Positions 42,204 through 51,426 are shown, counted from the first letter of the stretch. The stretch is 64,000 nt of DNA from Polyangium mundeleinium (GCF_028369105.1 NZ_JAQNDO010000001.1:2659711-2723710); one strand, 5' to 3'. Made by a program: numbers and translations. The notes: generated from the sequence alone by a model not told the origin.

Positions 42204-43184
42204 ATGGTCCAACGAGATTGCTCCGAAGTACGGTCCTCCATTCCCCTGGCCTTGGCCGCCGCGCTCGTCGTGCTCCTTCACGTGACGCGGGCGCGAGCGG
42301 CGTCGACGTTGCTGGACGACGACTGGGCGTTCCACGCGGTCGCGGATCTCGACGACGCGTCGATGCACGAGCTCTGGAGCGACGGCGCGTCGCATGGATC
42401 GTTGTGGGTCTCGCTGCAGGCGTCGTTCGTGCGTCGCGATGAGGGGAGACACGATCTCGGCGCGATGGTGCTCGTGGGGGTCCCGATCGAACGGATCGCC
42501 GAGCCTGCGGGGGCACGGCGCGCACGGGGTCGCAGTACCAAGGTCCCGAACGTGGATCCGGCCGCGCCCGCGATCGAGCCTGCGCCGGAGCCCGCGCCTG
42601 CCATCCCTCCCGAGGCAACGCCGGTGGCGCCACGTGCAGCGCTGCAGCTCTTGATCTCGCCGTCCGTCGCGCGTGCCGTCGTGTCGGCGGCGATCGAGCA
42701 TGCGCGCCTGGAAGAGCACGTCGCGCGTGTCGATCGCGTGGCGTCCCGCGCACGCGCGTCCGCCCTCCTGCCTGAGCTTCGGCTGCGCGTGACACGCCTG
42801 CTCGACGAAGCACGCGCGCTCGCGCCGACGGAGTACGACCCGGATCGCGTGACGGCCTCCGGCGGATCGAGCTTGTGGCTCGAAGCGCGCGCGACGTTCC
42901 GCCTCGATCGGCTGGTCTTCGCCGACGAGGAGGTCGCGCTCGAACGGCTGCGCGAGGAGCGCGCCGCCGCGAGGCACAAGCTTGAAGCGCGCGTCCTCGA
43001 AGCGCTCTTCACGTGGCAACGCGCGTGCGTGGAGCGAGACGACGAAGCGCGGGATCCGGAGGCACGGACGCGCGCGACGCTGATGGTGCTGGAGGCGGAG
43101 AGCACGCTCGACGTGCTGACGGGGGGCTTCTGGTCGCGATGGAAGGCGGCGCGGATCGGGGAGGATGCGACGGCGACGTGGTGA
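42204..43184 (+). CDS. Exported protein of unknown function
   Basis: A 326-residue product with a signal peptide ('LALAAALVVLLHVTRARAAS'), a first domain beginning 'DDDWAFHAVADLDD', a Pro/Ala hinge (about 105-150) and a long helical C-terminal half rich in Arg/Glu/Ala (about 170-300), possibly coiled coil. The layout superficially recalls a periplasmic TolC-like or adaptor helix region, but no family is recognised. It is followed by an inverted REP-like element. Confidence 0.6.
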   Translation: MVQRDCSEVRSSIPLALAAALVVLLHVTRARAASTLLDDDWAFHAVADLDDASMHELWSDGASHGSLWVSLQASFVRRDEGRHDLGAMVLVGVPIERIAEPAGARRARGRSTKVPNVDPAAPAIEPAPEPAPAIPPEATPVAPRAALQLLISPSVARAVVSAAIEHARLEEHVARVDRVASRARASALLPELRLRVTRLLDEARALAPTEYDPDRVTASGGSSLWLEARATFRLDRLVFADEEVALERLREERAAARHKLEARVLEALFTWQRACVERDDEARDPEARTRATLMVLEAESTLDVLTGGFWSRWKAARIGEDATATW

Positions 43185-43188
43185 TCGT

Positions 43189-43245
43189 GCGCCGATTCGT
43201 CGGCGCCGAGATCGCGAAGCGAGCTCGCGTCCCCCTCGGGACTAG
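43189..43245 (-). repeat. Intergenic REP-like element, copy 3 (inverted)
   Basis: Read on the minus strand it runs CTAG-TCCCGAGGGGGACGC, a GCGAGCTCGCTTCGCGATCTC-type segment, then a 7-bp hairpin GCGCCGA/TCGGCGC (43189-43206). The leading CTAG holds the TAG stop of the minus-strand lipoprotein gene. It therefore abuts a stop codon, as copy 1 does. Confidence 0.65.
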
Positions 43246-44165
43246 ATGGTGTCCGGGGACAACTTCACCCAGCGCTCGGCCGTGCCGACGTCTCCGTCCT
43301 TGTCCTTCACGCTGGCCTTCACGAGCATCGTCTTGCCGAGGAGCTGCTCGATGTCCGTGCCGCCGTCGATCTGGAAGCGCAGGCCGTAGAGCTTGCAGAA
43401 CCCGCCCTCGTCAGGGTCGAACGTGAAGATCACGGTGAACGGGTTGATGTCGAGGTCGAGCTCCTCGACGTGGCCCGTCAGCGTCGTGATGCTCCCGGAC
43501 TGGCGCAGGTTCTTCATGCGCAGCGCGATCCAGATGTGATGGCCGCCCTGCGGGCCGGCCTCGATCTGCGCGAGGTCGTAGTCGCTCGTCGGCAGATAGT
43601 CCGCCTGGCCCTTGCCCACGAGCAACGTCGGCGGGCCATCGTTCGGCTTGCAGATGTCCGCCTTTCCCTTGGACCAGCCGGCGTTGTAGTCCTCGAGCAT
43701 CGCGGGGTTCACGTACGAAGCGCCGCAGACGCCGCCCGTGCACGTCTGCGGCGCCTCACAGCTCGGGGCCATCGAGCCGGCACACGCGGCGGCGAGGTCG
43801 ACCCGCAAGAGGAGCGTGCGGCCTGCGCGGATCGTGCTGCCCGCGGTGCGGACGACGAGCGGCAGGCTCGTGCCGCCGAAGGCCTCGATCTCGACGTCGA
43901 CGTCGTCGCCGTCTTCGAGGTCCGCGAAGCCGATCTCGAGCGGGATCTGAAAGGGAGACGCGCCGTCGGAGAAGAGGTCCTCGTCGCTGACGACCGCGCC
44001 GTTGACCTTGCGGATCACGTGCAAGCGCAGGACGTCGACGCCGACACGGAGATCACTCGTGACGCCGATGACGAGGTGGCCGCGGCGTGGTTCCCCGCCG
44101 GAGCAGCCAGAGACGAGGAGGAGGAGCGGGACGAGGAGGGAGAGAAGCCGGAGGACGATACCCAT
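43242..44165 (-). CDS. Lipoprotein of unknown function
   Basis: A 307-residue protein with a lipoprotein signal ('LLVPLLLLVSGCSG'), a beta-rich N-terminal half ('HLVIGVTSDLRVGVDVLRLHV', 'VDVEIEAFGG') and a short Cys cluster near 135-150 ('SCEAPQTCTGGVCG'). The C-terminal half contains 'GGHHIWIALRMKNLRQSGS' and 'DEGGFCKLYGLRFQ'. It is typical of myxobacterial envelope lipoproteins with no known role. The ATG at 44165 was chosen for the signal peptide. Confidence 0.65.
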   Translation of the reverse strand: MGIVLRLLSLLVPLLLLVSGCSGGEPRRGHLVIGVTSDLRVGVDVLRLHVIRKVNGAVVSDEDLFSDGASPFQIPLEIGFADLEDGDDVDVEIEAFGGTSLPLVVRTAGSTIRAGRTLLLRVDLAAACAGSMAPSCEAPQTCTGGVCGASYVNPAMLEDYNAGWSKGKADICKPNDGPPTLLVGKGQADYLPTSDYDLAQIEAGPQGGHHIWIALRMKNLRQSGSITTLTGHVEELDLDINPFTVIFTFDPDEGGFCKLYGLRFQIDGGTDIEQLLGKTMLVKASVKDKDGDVGTAERWVKLSPDTI

Positions 44166-44215
44166 GACGGACCTCGCGAGGGGAGGAGGAGGCGAGGTGG
44201 CGTGGGCGCTTCCCG

Positions 44216-45571
44216 TCAGTTGATGCCCTCGATGGCCGTGAGGAACTTGTCGGCAGGGACGAACTCGGTGAACCGCTTCCACTCCTTGCCGGTCGAGTCG
44301 TAGATGACCACCGTCGGAAGCCCGACCACCCCGTACTTCTTCTTCACCTGATCCACCTGCGGATCCTCGTCGTCGGTCGCGTCGACCTTGACCGCGACGA
44401 AGCCGCCCGCCTTTTCCATGACGCGCGGATCAGAGAAGGTGTGCTTCGTGAACTCTTTGCAAGCGCCGCACCAGTCGGCCGTGAAGTCGACCATGAGGGG
44501 ACGCTTCTCGCGTTGCGCCCTCTCCGAGGCGACCTGCTCGGAGTGCTCCCACGTGAGGTTCGGCGGCGGCGCCTCGATGCTGACCCACAAGACGAAGCCG
44601 CCCGCGGTGGCCGCCGCGATCCCGAGCCCCTTGCGGATCTTCACGCCGAGGCCGCCGTCGCTCCAGTCGAGGTGCACCGCGCCGAGCAGGAGCCCGATGA
44701 GGATCGCGCCGCCGCCCGCGACCATGAACATCGTGTCATGGCGTGCCACCTTGGTCATCGCCGGGATGGCGTACCGCAGGAAGTAGAGCGCGCAGACGAG
44801 CAGGACGGTGCCGAAGAACGACTTCACCGCGACCATCCACTTGCCGCTCTTCGGTAGGCCGACGGCGAACGCGCCGACGAGGAAGAAGGGCAGGCCGAGG
44901 CCGAGCGCGTAGCAGAAGCCCACGAGCGCGCCGAGCACCACGTTCTGCGTCTTGCCGATCCAGAGCAGCACGCCGGTGAGCACGGGGCCCGTGCACGGCG
45001 CGGCGATCAGGCTGCTCACGAGGCCGAGCGCGAACGCGCCGCCGTAACCAACGCCGCCGACGCTGGAGAGCCGCTGCATCACGCTCTCGGGGAGCGTGAG
45101 CTCGAAGGCGCCGAACATCGACGCGGCCATCGCGCCCATCACGAGCGCGATCCCGACGTTGACCCACCACTTCTGGAGCGCCGCGCCGAACAAGCCGCCC
45201 GTGAGCGCGGCGCCGACGAGCAGCGTGGTGAAGAGGACCGCGATGCCCATGACGAACGAGAGCGAGAGCAGAACGGCCTGCTTTCGGCTCGACGCCTGCT
45301 TGGCCCCGAAGACGCTGACCGTGATCGCGATCATCGGGTAGACGCAGGGCGTGAGGCACGTCAGGAGGCCGCCGGCGAACGCACCCACGGCGCCGCCGAC
45401 GAGGCCGTAGTCCTCGCGCAGGCGTGTGAAGAGATCGCGGCTGTCCTCCGCCGCGAGAGCCGCGGAGGGCGAGAGCAAGAGGACCCCGAGCGCGAGCGCG
45501 GCGAGGGCGAGCGGCGCGAGCGAGCGAGGTGCGGGGAGAGGCGGTTGGGCACGTCGGGGGGCGGGTCGCAC
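44216..45571 (-). CDS. DsbD-like thiol:disulfide interchange protein (membrane beta plus thioredoxin gamma domains)
   Basis: A 451-residue protein. After a cleavable-type leader, residues about 50-320 form the eight-helix CcdA/DsbD-beta electron-transfer domain, with the two redox Cys in 'GLLTCLTPCVYPM' and 'SLIAAPCTGPVLTG'. Residues about 340-451 are a periplasmic thioredoxin-like gamma domain with 'TADWCGACKEF'. The N-terminal alpha domain of true DsbD is missing, so a separate acceptor must exist. It would carry reducing power from cytosolic thioredoxin to the envelope. It starts with GTG at 45571, 7 nt after a TAACAT hexamer. Confidence 0.88.
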   Translation of the reverse strand: MRPAPRRAQPPLPAPRSLAPLALAALALGVLLLSPSAALAAEDSRDLFTRLREDYGLVGGAVGAFAGGLLTCLTPCVYPMIAITVSVFGAKQASSRKQAVLLSLSFVMGIAVLFTTLLVGAALTGGLFGAALQKWWVNVGIALVMGAMAASMFGAFELTLPESVMQRLSSVGGVGYGGAFALGLVSSLIAAPCTGPVLTGVLLWIGKTQNVVLGALVGFCYALGLGLPFFLVGAFAVGLPKSGKWMVAVKSFFGTVLLVCALYFLRYAIPAMTKVARHDTMFMVAGGGAILIGLLLGAVHLDWSDGGLGVKIRKGLGIAAATAGGFVLWVSIEAPPPNLTWEHSEQVASERAQREKRPLMVDFTADWCGACKEFTKHTFSDPRVMEKAGGFVAVKVDATDDEDPQVDQVKKKYGVVGLPTVVIYDSTGKEWKRFTEFVPADKFLTAIEGIN

Positions 45572-45578
45572 GGCGCGT

Positions 45579-45584
45579 ATGTTA
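45579..45584 (-). promoter_or_regulatory. -10-like hexamer TAACAT for the DsbD-like gene
   Basis: It ends 7 nt before the GTG at 45571 on the minus strand, so the transcript would be leaderless. Confidence 0.4.
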
Positions 45585-45628
45585 CCAAAGGGTCGGGCGT
45601 TCGGCCCGAACCGCGAGCGACGTCCGCG

Positions 45629-46540
45629 TCAATCGGTCGGCAGGCGAGCGAGGGCCTGGCGGGCCGCCTCGACTTCGTCACGGAGCGCGATGGCGGCGGC
45701 CCTTCGGCCGGACGTGGTGCGTTCGACGAAGGCCTCGAGCCAGCGGCGGGCGTCGTCCGGTCGGCCAGCATGCAGGGCCAGCAGGCCGAGCACGAAGCGG
45801 CCGTACCCATTGCCCGCGGGCGCGACGGCGAGCCTCTCGATGAGCTCTCCGATCCCGTCGACGTCCTGCCCGAGCGCGAGCCGCGAGAGCGCGAGGTGCC
45901 CCTGGTAGAGGGGCTTGTCCGTCGTGCCCCAGCGCGCGGCGCGCGACATCGCGGCGATCGCCTCGGGATAGCGGTGATGCAGATAAAAGAGGCTGCCGAG
46001 GGTCCAGTAGTGAAACGCCTTGCGGCTCGCGGGGCCGATGCGCGCGGCGAGGCGCAGGTGCGCGGCCGCGCCCTCGACGTCGCCGAGGGCCTGTTTCGCG
46101 CGCGCCGCGTCCTGGTGGGCGACGTCAGGCAGCACGTCGAGCGTCAGCGCTTGCTCGGCGATCGCGGCGGCCTGCGGGAAGCGGCCCTCCTCGTAGTAGG
46201 CGAGGTAGAGCTGGCGAAGCAGCATGGCCTGCGTCGTGCGATCGAGCTGCGCGCGGGTCGCGAGGCCGCGGCGGGCCCAGAGCGCGCGCGAGCGCGGCGT
46301 CGGCGCTTCGAGCGCGCGGCGGAGCATGTCCTCGGCGAGCACGGACTTCGGCCGCGCAGGCCGCTTCTTCGCAGGGGCCTTGGCGCGCTCGCGCCGCGCG
46401 GACGTTTCTTTCGTGGCGGCAGCGGGGACGCCCGCCTCTTGCTCTCGCTCGCGCGAGGTGCGGCGTGGCGCCTTGGGTTTGGCCGTCTTCCCCGCTCCTG
46501 CGGGGGCGAAGGAAGCTGGGTTGTCCTTCGCCTTGCTCAC
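45629..46540 (-). CDS. TPR-repeat protein with basic N-terminal tail
   Basis: A 303-residue cytosolic protein. The first 70 residues are Lys/Arg/Ala/Pro-rich and disordered. Residues about 75-300 are helical repeats of TPR type ('LRQLYLAYYEEGRFPQAAAIAEQAL', 'GSLFYLHHRYPEAIAAMSRAARW'). It is probably a scaffold, and no partner is indicated. It starts with GTG at 46540, 6 nt after a TAAGCT -10-like hexamer. Confidence 0.75.
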   Translation of the reverse strand: MSKAKDNPASFAPAGAGKTAKPKAPRRTSREREQEAGVPAAATKETSARRERAKAPAKKRPARPKSVLAEDMLRRALEAPTPRSRALWARRGLATRAQLDRTTQAMLLRQLYLAYYEEGRFPQAAAIAEQALTLDVLPDVAHQDAARAKQALGDVEGAAAHLRLAARIGPASRKAFHYWTLGSLFYLHHRYPEAIAAMSRAARWGTTDKPLYQGHLALSRLALGQDVDGIGELIERLAVAPAGNGYGRFVLGLLALHAGRPDDARRWLEAFVERTTSGRRAAAIALRDEVEAARQALARLPTD

Positions 46541-46546
46541 GGATCG

Positions 46547-46552
46547 AGCTTA
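46547..46552 (-). promoter_or_regulatory. -10-like hexamer TAAGCT for the TPR gene
   Basis: It ends 6 nt before the GTG at 46540 on the minus strand, with no ribosome site. Confidence 0.4.
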
Positions 46553-46661
46553 GCAAGGCCTCCCTGAGCGTCCAGAATTCGACAGCCCCTCTGTACGAGG
46601 CCGTGCCCCCTCGCGCGGCGAGGTTGCGCCTCGGGCGGAGGCACGCCAAGGTCTCGACGCC

Positions 46662-46997
46662 ATGGGCCAGCGGGTAACGGAGCAGGGTGGTTCGAGTGCG
46701 AGGAGGGGCCTCGCCGGGGCCTTCCTGATGCTCACGCTCGGGTTCGTCGGGGTCGGGTGTGGTCGCCCGGCGACGCGCGCCGAGTGCGACGAGATCCTCG
46801 ACAAGAGCGCCGCGATCGAGCTCGCCTCGCAGAACGTGACGGACCCGGCCGAGGTGCAGAAGAGGACGGCCGCCGTCCGCGCCGCGCGGGGGGAGGAGCT
46901 CGTCAGCAAGTGCGTCGGCCGCCGGATCACGCAGCGCGCGATGGAGTGCGTGCGCAAGGCCACGACGGCCGAGCAGGTCGATCGGTGTCTCGATTGA
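46662..46997 (+). CDS. Small Cys-patterned lipoprotein (first of a tandem pair)
   Basis: A 111-residue product with a lipoprotein signal ('LTLGFVGVGCGR') and a mature helical domain with four Cys. The last three follow the order C-x11-C-x12-C ('KCVGRRITQRAMEC', then 'DRCLD'). The following gene encodes a domain with nearly the same pattern, so the pair probably arose by duplication. The function is unknown. Its TGA overlaps the TTG start of the next gene. Confidence 0.65.
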   Translation: MGQRVTEQGGSSARRGLAGAFLMLTLGFVGVGCGRPATRAECDEILDKSAAIELASQNVTDPAEVQKRTAAVRAARGEELVSKCVGRRITQRAMECVRKATTAEQVDRCLD

Positions 46998-47332
46998 GCA
47001 CGCCGGCGACCCGCGCCGAGGTGGTCGCGACGCTCGCGATCGTGCTCCTCGTCGTGGGGTTCGTCGTGTCGAAGCCGGTTCGTCGCTCGTTCTCGGCGCA
47101 CCCTTCGCAGGACACGTGCGCGGCGCTGCTCGATCGTTACGTGGAGCACATCATCCACGCGATCGACGAGAAGCCTCCGGCCTCCGAGCTCGTCACGCGC
47201 AAGGCGCAGGCGCGGACGCTCGCCTCCACGGATCCCAAGTTCGCTCGCTGCCCGACCTACCTCACCGTCGACGAGGCCGAGTGCGCGATGCGCGCGAACA
47301 ACGCCGACGAGTTCGAGCGATGTCTTCCGTGA
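46994..47332 (+). CDS. Small Cys-patterned membrane-anchored protein (second of a tandem pair)
   Basis: A 112-residue protein with an N-terminal transmembrane helix ('VVATLAIVLLVVGFVVS') and an exported helical domain with four Cys; the last three are spaced C-x10-C-x12-C and end in 'FERCLP', like 'VDRCLD' in the preceding protein. It starts with TTG at 46994 inside the TTGA overlap, the only in-frame start that includes the membrane helix. Confidence 0.6.
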   Translation: MSTPATRAEVVATLAIVLLVVGFVVSKPVRRSFSAHPSQDTCAALLDRYVEHIIHAIDEKPPASELVTRKAQARTLASTDPKFARCPTYLTVDEAECAMRANNADEFERCLP

Positions 47333-47474
47333 CGAAGTTCGACAAGCCAGGAGAATGGCGCTCGTGGGGGCGCAGGATTCCAGCGGTCGTGTCGATCTAC
47401 ACGTCGTTTCCTGGTCGCATCGGCGGCCCCTATGGTAGGTTCTCTTCGGGCCTTCAGGAGCCTTATCGATCGCC

Positions 47475-48320
47475 GTGAAAGTCATCTCACCGCTTCTCGG
47501 CTTCAACAACAACGTCAAGCACAAGGGGCGTGTCTTCCATATTCAAACGGAAGACTCGGGGCACCGTCACCCGCACGTGATCACGCATCTTTTTGCGGAC
47601 GGCGGGCGCATCCTGAAGACCCTGAAGACCTCCTACGCGGAGCACCTCAACGAGGCGAACGTGCAGGAGACGGTCCGTCAGCTGATGAAGGATCAGCACA
47701 AGGCGATGTTCGTCGCTTTGCGAGACGGGCAATTCGATCACATTTTCGAGGACAAAGCGGAGACCGCTGCGCCAGCACCCGCTCCCGCGCCGGCCGCCGC
47801 CGCGCCAGCACCCGCTCCCGCGCCTCCGGCGCCCGAGCCTGCGGCGCCTCCGCCGAGCTACAACCCGGCGCTGCCACAGCGGCCCTCCGTGCTGATGAAC
47901 GCGGCGGATCTGCAGGCCGCGCTCCGCGGAAAACCGCCCGCGTCGCAGGCCGCGGTGCCGTCGAGCGCGGAGATCGACATGCAGCTCGCGGCGCTCGAGC
48001 AGCAGACGAAGGCGCCCGAAACGCCGGCGTTCGTGCAGCAGACGCAGGACGTCCCGCCGCCGCCCGCGTCGATCAAGAAGGGCGGCGCGCTCTTCACGGC
48101 AGGCGTCTACCGCGCGCTCGGCACGCCCGAGCCCGCGTCCGCGTCGTCGCCGTCCTCGGCGGGTCGATACGCGCAAACGCGCCCCCCGGCCATCTTCGCG
48201 ACCGCGCGTCCCGCGCAGGGAACCTCGATCTTCGGGGAGGATCTCATCAGCGAAAAATCGCTCGATGAGGTCATCCTGAGCTACCTGGCCGAGGACCTCG
48301 AGGGCGGCGAGAGCCCGTAG
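47475..48320 (+). CDS. Conserved deltaproteobacterial hypothetical protein
   Basis: A 281-residue protein. Residues 1-95 are a well-conserved-looking domain ('LLGFNNNVKHKGRVFHIQTEDSG', 'ITHLFADGGRILKTLKTSYAEHL') known from many Deltaproteobacteria without assigned function. A Pro/Ala repeat linker follows (about 100-130), then a mostly disordered tail with a short C-terminal helix ('SLDEVILSYLAEDLEG'). It starts with GTG at 47475 with AGGAG upstream and a TAGGTT hexamer near 47436. It is followed 28 bp later by the DUF2254 gene. Confidence 0.65.
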   Translation: MKVISPLLGFNNNVKHKGRVFHIQTEDSGHRHPHVITHLFADGGRILKTLKTSYAEHLNEANVQETVRQLMKDQHKAMFVALRDGQFDHIFEDKAETAAPAPAPAPAAAAPAPAPAPPAPEPAAPPPSYNPALPQRPSVLMNAADLQAALRGKPPASQAAVPSSAEIDMQLAALEQQTKAPETPAFVQQTQDVPPPPASIKKGGALFTAGVYRALGTPEPASASSPSSAGRYAQTRPPAIFATARPAQGTSIFGEDLISEKSLDEVILSYLAEDLEGGESP

Positions 48321-48348
48321 CCGCGCTCTCGTCCTTTCGAGGAGGCTC

Positions 48349-50001
48349 GTGCGTAAAGCTCGCCTCGCGCTCTCGAACAGCTTGTGGCTCTACCCGCTGT
48401 CGATCCTCGCGATCGTCAGCGTGACGGCGTTCGTCGCGCTCCGGCTCTTCGATCTTTCGCACGCGCAGCCCGGCGGCGTGACCACGCTCTTCGGCGAGAT
48501 GTCGCCCGACGACGCGAGCCGGATCATGGGCGGCACGGGCGAGGTGATCGCGGCGATCCTCGGGATCGTCATCACGGTCGCGTCGATCATCGTGCAGCTC
48601 GCGGCGACGCGGTACACGCCGCGCATCACGGACATGTTCTTCCGAGACCGTACGAACCGCGCGGTGATCGCGTTCTTCGTGGTCTCGGCGGTCTTCTCGC
48701 TCTGGGTGAACTACGCGATCCGGCAGGCGTCCGATCCGGCGCAATCCTTCGTCCCGCGCTTCGGCGTCATCGGCTCGATCGTGCTGCTCACGCTGAGCCT
48801 GCTCGTGATGGCGCCGTACTTCAATTACGTCTTCGACTTCCTCGAGCCCGACAAGATCGTCGAGCGCATCCGTCGAGGCGGCGTGGCCCAGGCGCTTTTG
48901 CGCTCGCGCGGCGAGTCGGAGGAGGAGGTCGACGGCCGGCGCATGACCGCGCTCTCGGCGCTGGAGCACCTCGCCGACATCGGGCTCAACGCGATCGAGC
49001 AGAAGGACAAGGGGATCGCCTCGAACACGGTCGACGCGATCTGCGACCTCGTGGTCGCGTACATGCCGCACAAGAGCGAGCTCGACGATCGCTGGTTCTC
49101 GATCCGCGGGCGGCTGCTCAAGGACGCGGACTTCGTGAGCATGAACGAGATCGCGCTCGGCAAACTCCAGAGCGATCGCACCTGGCTCGAATACAAGGCG
49201 CTGCGGCAGTTCTTGATGGTCTTCCGTGAGGCGCTCACGGAGATGCCCGACATCGTCAACCGCATCGCGATCGGTACGCGGTACATCGGGCTCGCTGCGC
49301 TCGCGGCGGAGGATCGGGCCGCGCTCGCGACGGTGATCAAGTTCTTCAACACATACATGCGCCGCGCGCTGAACGCGCGGGACGTGCCCGCGGCCTACAA
49401 CTGCCTGAACCAGTACCGCTACCTCGGCGAGAAGATCCTCTCGCAAGGATGGGGCGACGAGGCGCTGCGGATCGCGGGGCACTTCAAGTACTACGCGCAG
49501 ACGGCGCACGCGATGAAGCTCGCGTTCGTCACCGAGACCGTGGCCTTCGATCTCTGCGCGCTGAACGAGCTCGCCTACGATCTCGGCGCGGACGTGCGCG
49601 ACGAGCTTCTGCACAACTTCCTCGAGGTCGACAAGGAGGCCGAGGTGGCGCAGCAGGAGCAGTCGCTCCGCGGCGTGCGCAAGGCCCAGGTCAAGCTCGC
49701 GACGTATTACTTGCAGAAGGGCGAGATCGATCTGGCGCGGCGGATCCATCGCGACATGCGCGACGAGCGGCCCGATCGGCTGCGCTCGATCAAGAACGAG
49801 ATGCTCGCCGTGACCACGAACGAATTCTGGGAGATCAACGATCGGGGCGTGGTCTTCGAGTACATCGAGCCCGCGAGGCATGCCCATTTGCACGAGTTTT
49901 TCGAGTGGTTTCCCCACCTCGATGGGCCACAACGCGAGCCGGGCGGGCCGAAGCAGCCTGCTTCCGCTGCCCTCGCGCCTGGCGGCGCGCACGAAGGCTG
50001 A
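48349..50001 (+). CDS. DUF2254 family membrane protein
   Basis: A 550-residue inner-membrane protein with four hydrophobic segments in the first 170 residues. These include 'IAAILGIVITVASIIVQLAATRYTPR', the hallmark of DUF2254, and 'RAVIAFFVVSAVFSLWVNYAI'. A long helical cytosolic part follows. The family has no established role, though ion-channel-like functions have been suggested for its fold. It starts with GTG at 48349 with GAGGAGG upstream. Confidence 0.82.
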   Translation: MRKARLALSNSLWLYPLSILAIVSVTAFVALRLFDLSHAQPGGVTTLFGEMSPDDASRIMGGTGEVIAAILGIVITVASIIVQLAATRYTPRITDMFFRDRTNRAVIAFFVVSAVFSLWVNYAIRQASDPAQSFVPRFGVIGSIVLLTLSLLVMAPYFNYVFDFLEPDKIVERIRRGGVAQALLRSRGESEEEVDGRRMTALSALEHLADIGLNAIEQKDKGIASNTVDAICDLVVAYMPHKSELDDRWFSIRGRLLKDADFVSMNEIALGKLQSDRTWLEYKALRQFLMVFREALTEMPDIVNRIAIGTRYIGLAALAAEDRAALATVIKFFNTYMRRALNARDVPAAYNCLNQYRYLGEKILSQGWGDEALRIAGHFKYYAQTAHAMKLAFVTETVAFDLCALNELAYDLGADVRDELLHNFLEVDKEAEVAQQEQSLRGVRKAQVKLATYYLQKGEIDLARRIHRDMRDERPDRLRSIKNEMLAVTTNEFWEINDRGVVFEYIEPARHAHLHEFFEWFPHLDGPQREPGGPKQPASAALAPGGAHEG

Positions 50002-50046
50002 GCCGGACACCGCGCATTTCCGACGCAAATCGGCCGGGTCCGGGGG

Positions 50047-50052
50047 TAGACT
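50047..50052 (+). promoter_or_regulatory. -10-like hexamer TAGACT for the lipoprotein-kinase operon
   Basis: It ends 6 nt before the ATG at 50059, with no ribosome site; the likely transcript is leaderless. Confidence 0.4.
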
Positions 50053-50058
50053 GCTCGC

Positions 50059-51426
50059 ATGATCGGGCGGATGGCCCGCTACGTTTGGGTCCTTTCAGCG
50101 CTCCTCGGCGCGGGCTGCACGCCCGAGCTCGGCGACGTGCCGTTCGCGTGCGGCGCCGGCGGGCTTTGCCCCGAAGGGTATTCGTGCCAGGCCACGGTCT
50201 GCGTACGTGACGGCGCGAGCCCCACGAGCCGCAGGCCGAAGCGCGTCGCCTGGATCAACCCGCCCGAGATGTTCTGGCTCTCGGCCCCGGGCGAGGGCGC
50301 GACGCTCCTCGTGAACGACGGCTTCACCCCGGGCGCGCGCGGGATCTACGAGATCCACGTCGCGCCCGACGGGAAGGTGTCCGAGCCGCGCGCGCTCCTC
50401 ACGTACGGCGGCGCGGTGATCTCCTCGGCCGTGGTGCCGCTGCCGGACGGTCGTTACGGCGTGGTGCTCGTGCGTTTCCCGAACGTCGAGTCCGACGAGA
50501 CGACGCTCGAGCTGCTCGGGATCGAGCGAACGTCGGCGAGCGGATCGACGCCCGCGGTGGAGAAGCTCTTCTCCACGACGACGCCGTTCCTCGGCGGCGT
50601 GGAGCCTCCGTACGTCGGCGCCGCGATCGACGGGACCACGCTGAACATCGCGTGGACGGTGCCTTCCGGCGGCGGACGTGTCGAGGTGCTGCACCTCGAA
50701 CGGCAAGGCTCGCTCTGGAACCCCACGTGGAAGGCGTCGACGAGCCTGCCGCCCAACGTGCCGCCGCTCTCCGGCGACTGCCAGCTCTTCCGCGACGACG
50801 GCGGCGTGCTCACGGTGCGCGTGGGCTTCGAGAGTTACGCGCTCTCGACGCTGGATCCCGCGACCGCGATGGACGGCATGGGCTCGATGACGACCTTCGC
50901 GCCGACGACCGACGAGCCGCTCTTCGGCTGGAAAGACGGCGTCTTCGCGATGCGGCGCGGCGACTACGATCCGGCGAAGGCGGCGTTCGCGGTGAGCTAC
51001 GTGTTCACCCCCGCGATGGGCATGCCCACGGAGGACAAGGGCTTCACGATGCCGGAGACGACGACGCCTTTCGTGGGCACGCCGTTCGAGGGAGGCGCGC
51101 TCGTCGCGCCGGTGTCGCGTGATCCGAAGCTGCCGACGATCGACGTCGGGTGGCGCTCGCCGACGGAGCCTCTGCGGATCGTGGCGAGCGTGCCGCGCAC
51201 GAGCACCGGATCGATCTTCACGTCGCGCGCGTATGGCCTGGGCGACAAGGCGTACGTCGCGTGGACCGAGTTCTACGAGTCGAACATGGACCTCTGGATC
51301 GGCGTGTCGGATCTGCGTCGCGAGGGCGTGGGGATGCTCCTCGGTCGATCGATGCGCGTGCGGGGGCTCTCGCGGCCGGTCGGAGGGCCGCAGATCGAGA
51401 AGGCGGAAGGGCAGGGGGCACCTTGA
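50059..51426 (+). CDS. Lipoprotein with EGF-like Cys cluster (first of a tandem pair)
   Basis: A 455-residue protein with a lipoprotein signal ('VLSALLGAGCTPELGD') and then a compact Cys cluster ('FACGAGGLCPEGYSC', 'TVCV') resembling small EGF-like repeats. The remaining 390 residues are strand-rich with recurring 'GVVLVRF', 'LNIAWTVPSGG' and 'AYVAWTEFYES' units, suggestive of a beta-propeller. The next gene encodes a paralogue of the same design. It is first in a run of four or five same-strand genes ending in a kinase operon. Confidence 0.7.
   Translation: MIGRMARYVWVLSALLGAGCTPELGDVPFACGAGGLCPEGYSCQATVCVRDGASPTSRRPKRVAWINPPEMFWLSAPGEGATLLVNDGFTPGARGIYEIHVAPDGKVSEPRALLTYGGAVISSAVVPLPDGRYGVVLVRFPNVESDETTLELLGIERTSASGSTPAVEKLFSTTTPFLGGVEPPYVGAAIDGTTLNIAWTVPSGGGRVEVLHLERQGSLWNPTWKASTSLPPNVPPLSGDCQLFRDDGGVLTVRVGFESYALSTLDPATAMDGMGSMTTFAPTTDEPLFGWKDGVFAMRRGDYDPAKAAFAVSYVFTPAMGMPTEDKGFTMPETTTPFVGTPFEGGALVAPVSRDPKLPTIDVGWRSPTEPLRIVASVPRTSTGSIFTSRAYGLGDKAYVAWTEFYESNMDLWIGVSDLRREGVGMLLGRSMRVRGLSRPVGGPQIEKAEGQGAP

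Noticed and set aside
47388-47403. Third NrtR-like palindrome CGTGT-N6-ACACG upstream of the gene at 47475.
   Set aside because: Its spacing is even and differs from the GTGT-N7-ACAC form, and no NAD-related gene is nearby; it could be chance.
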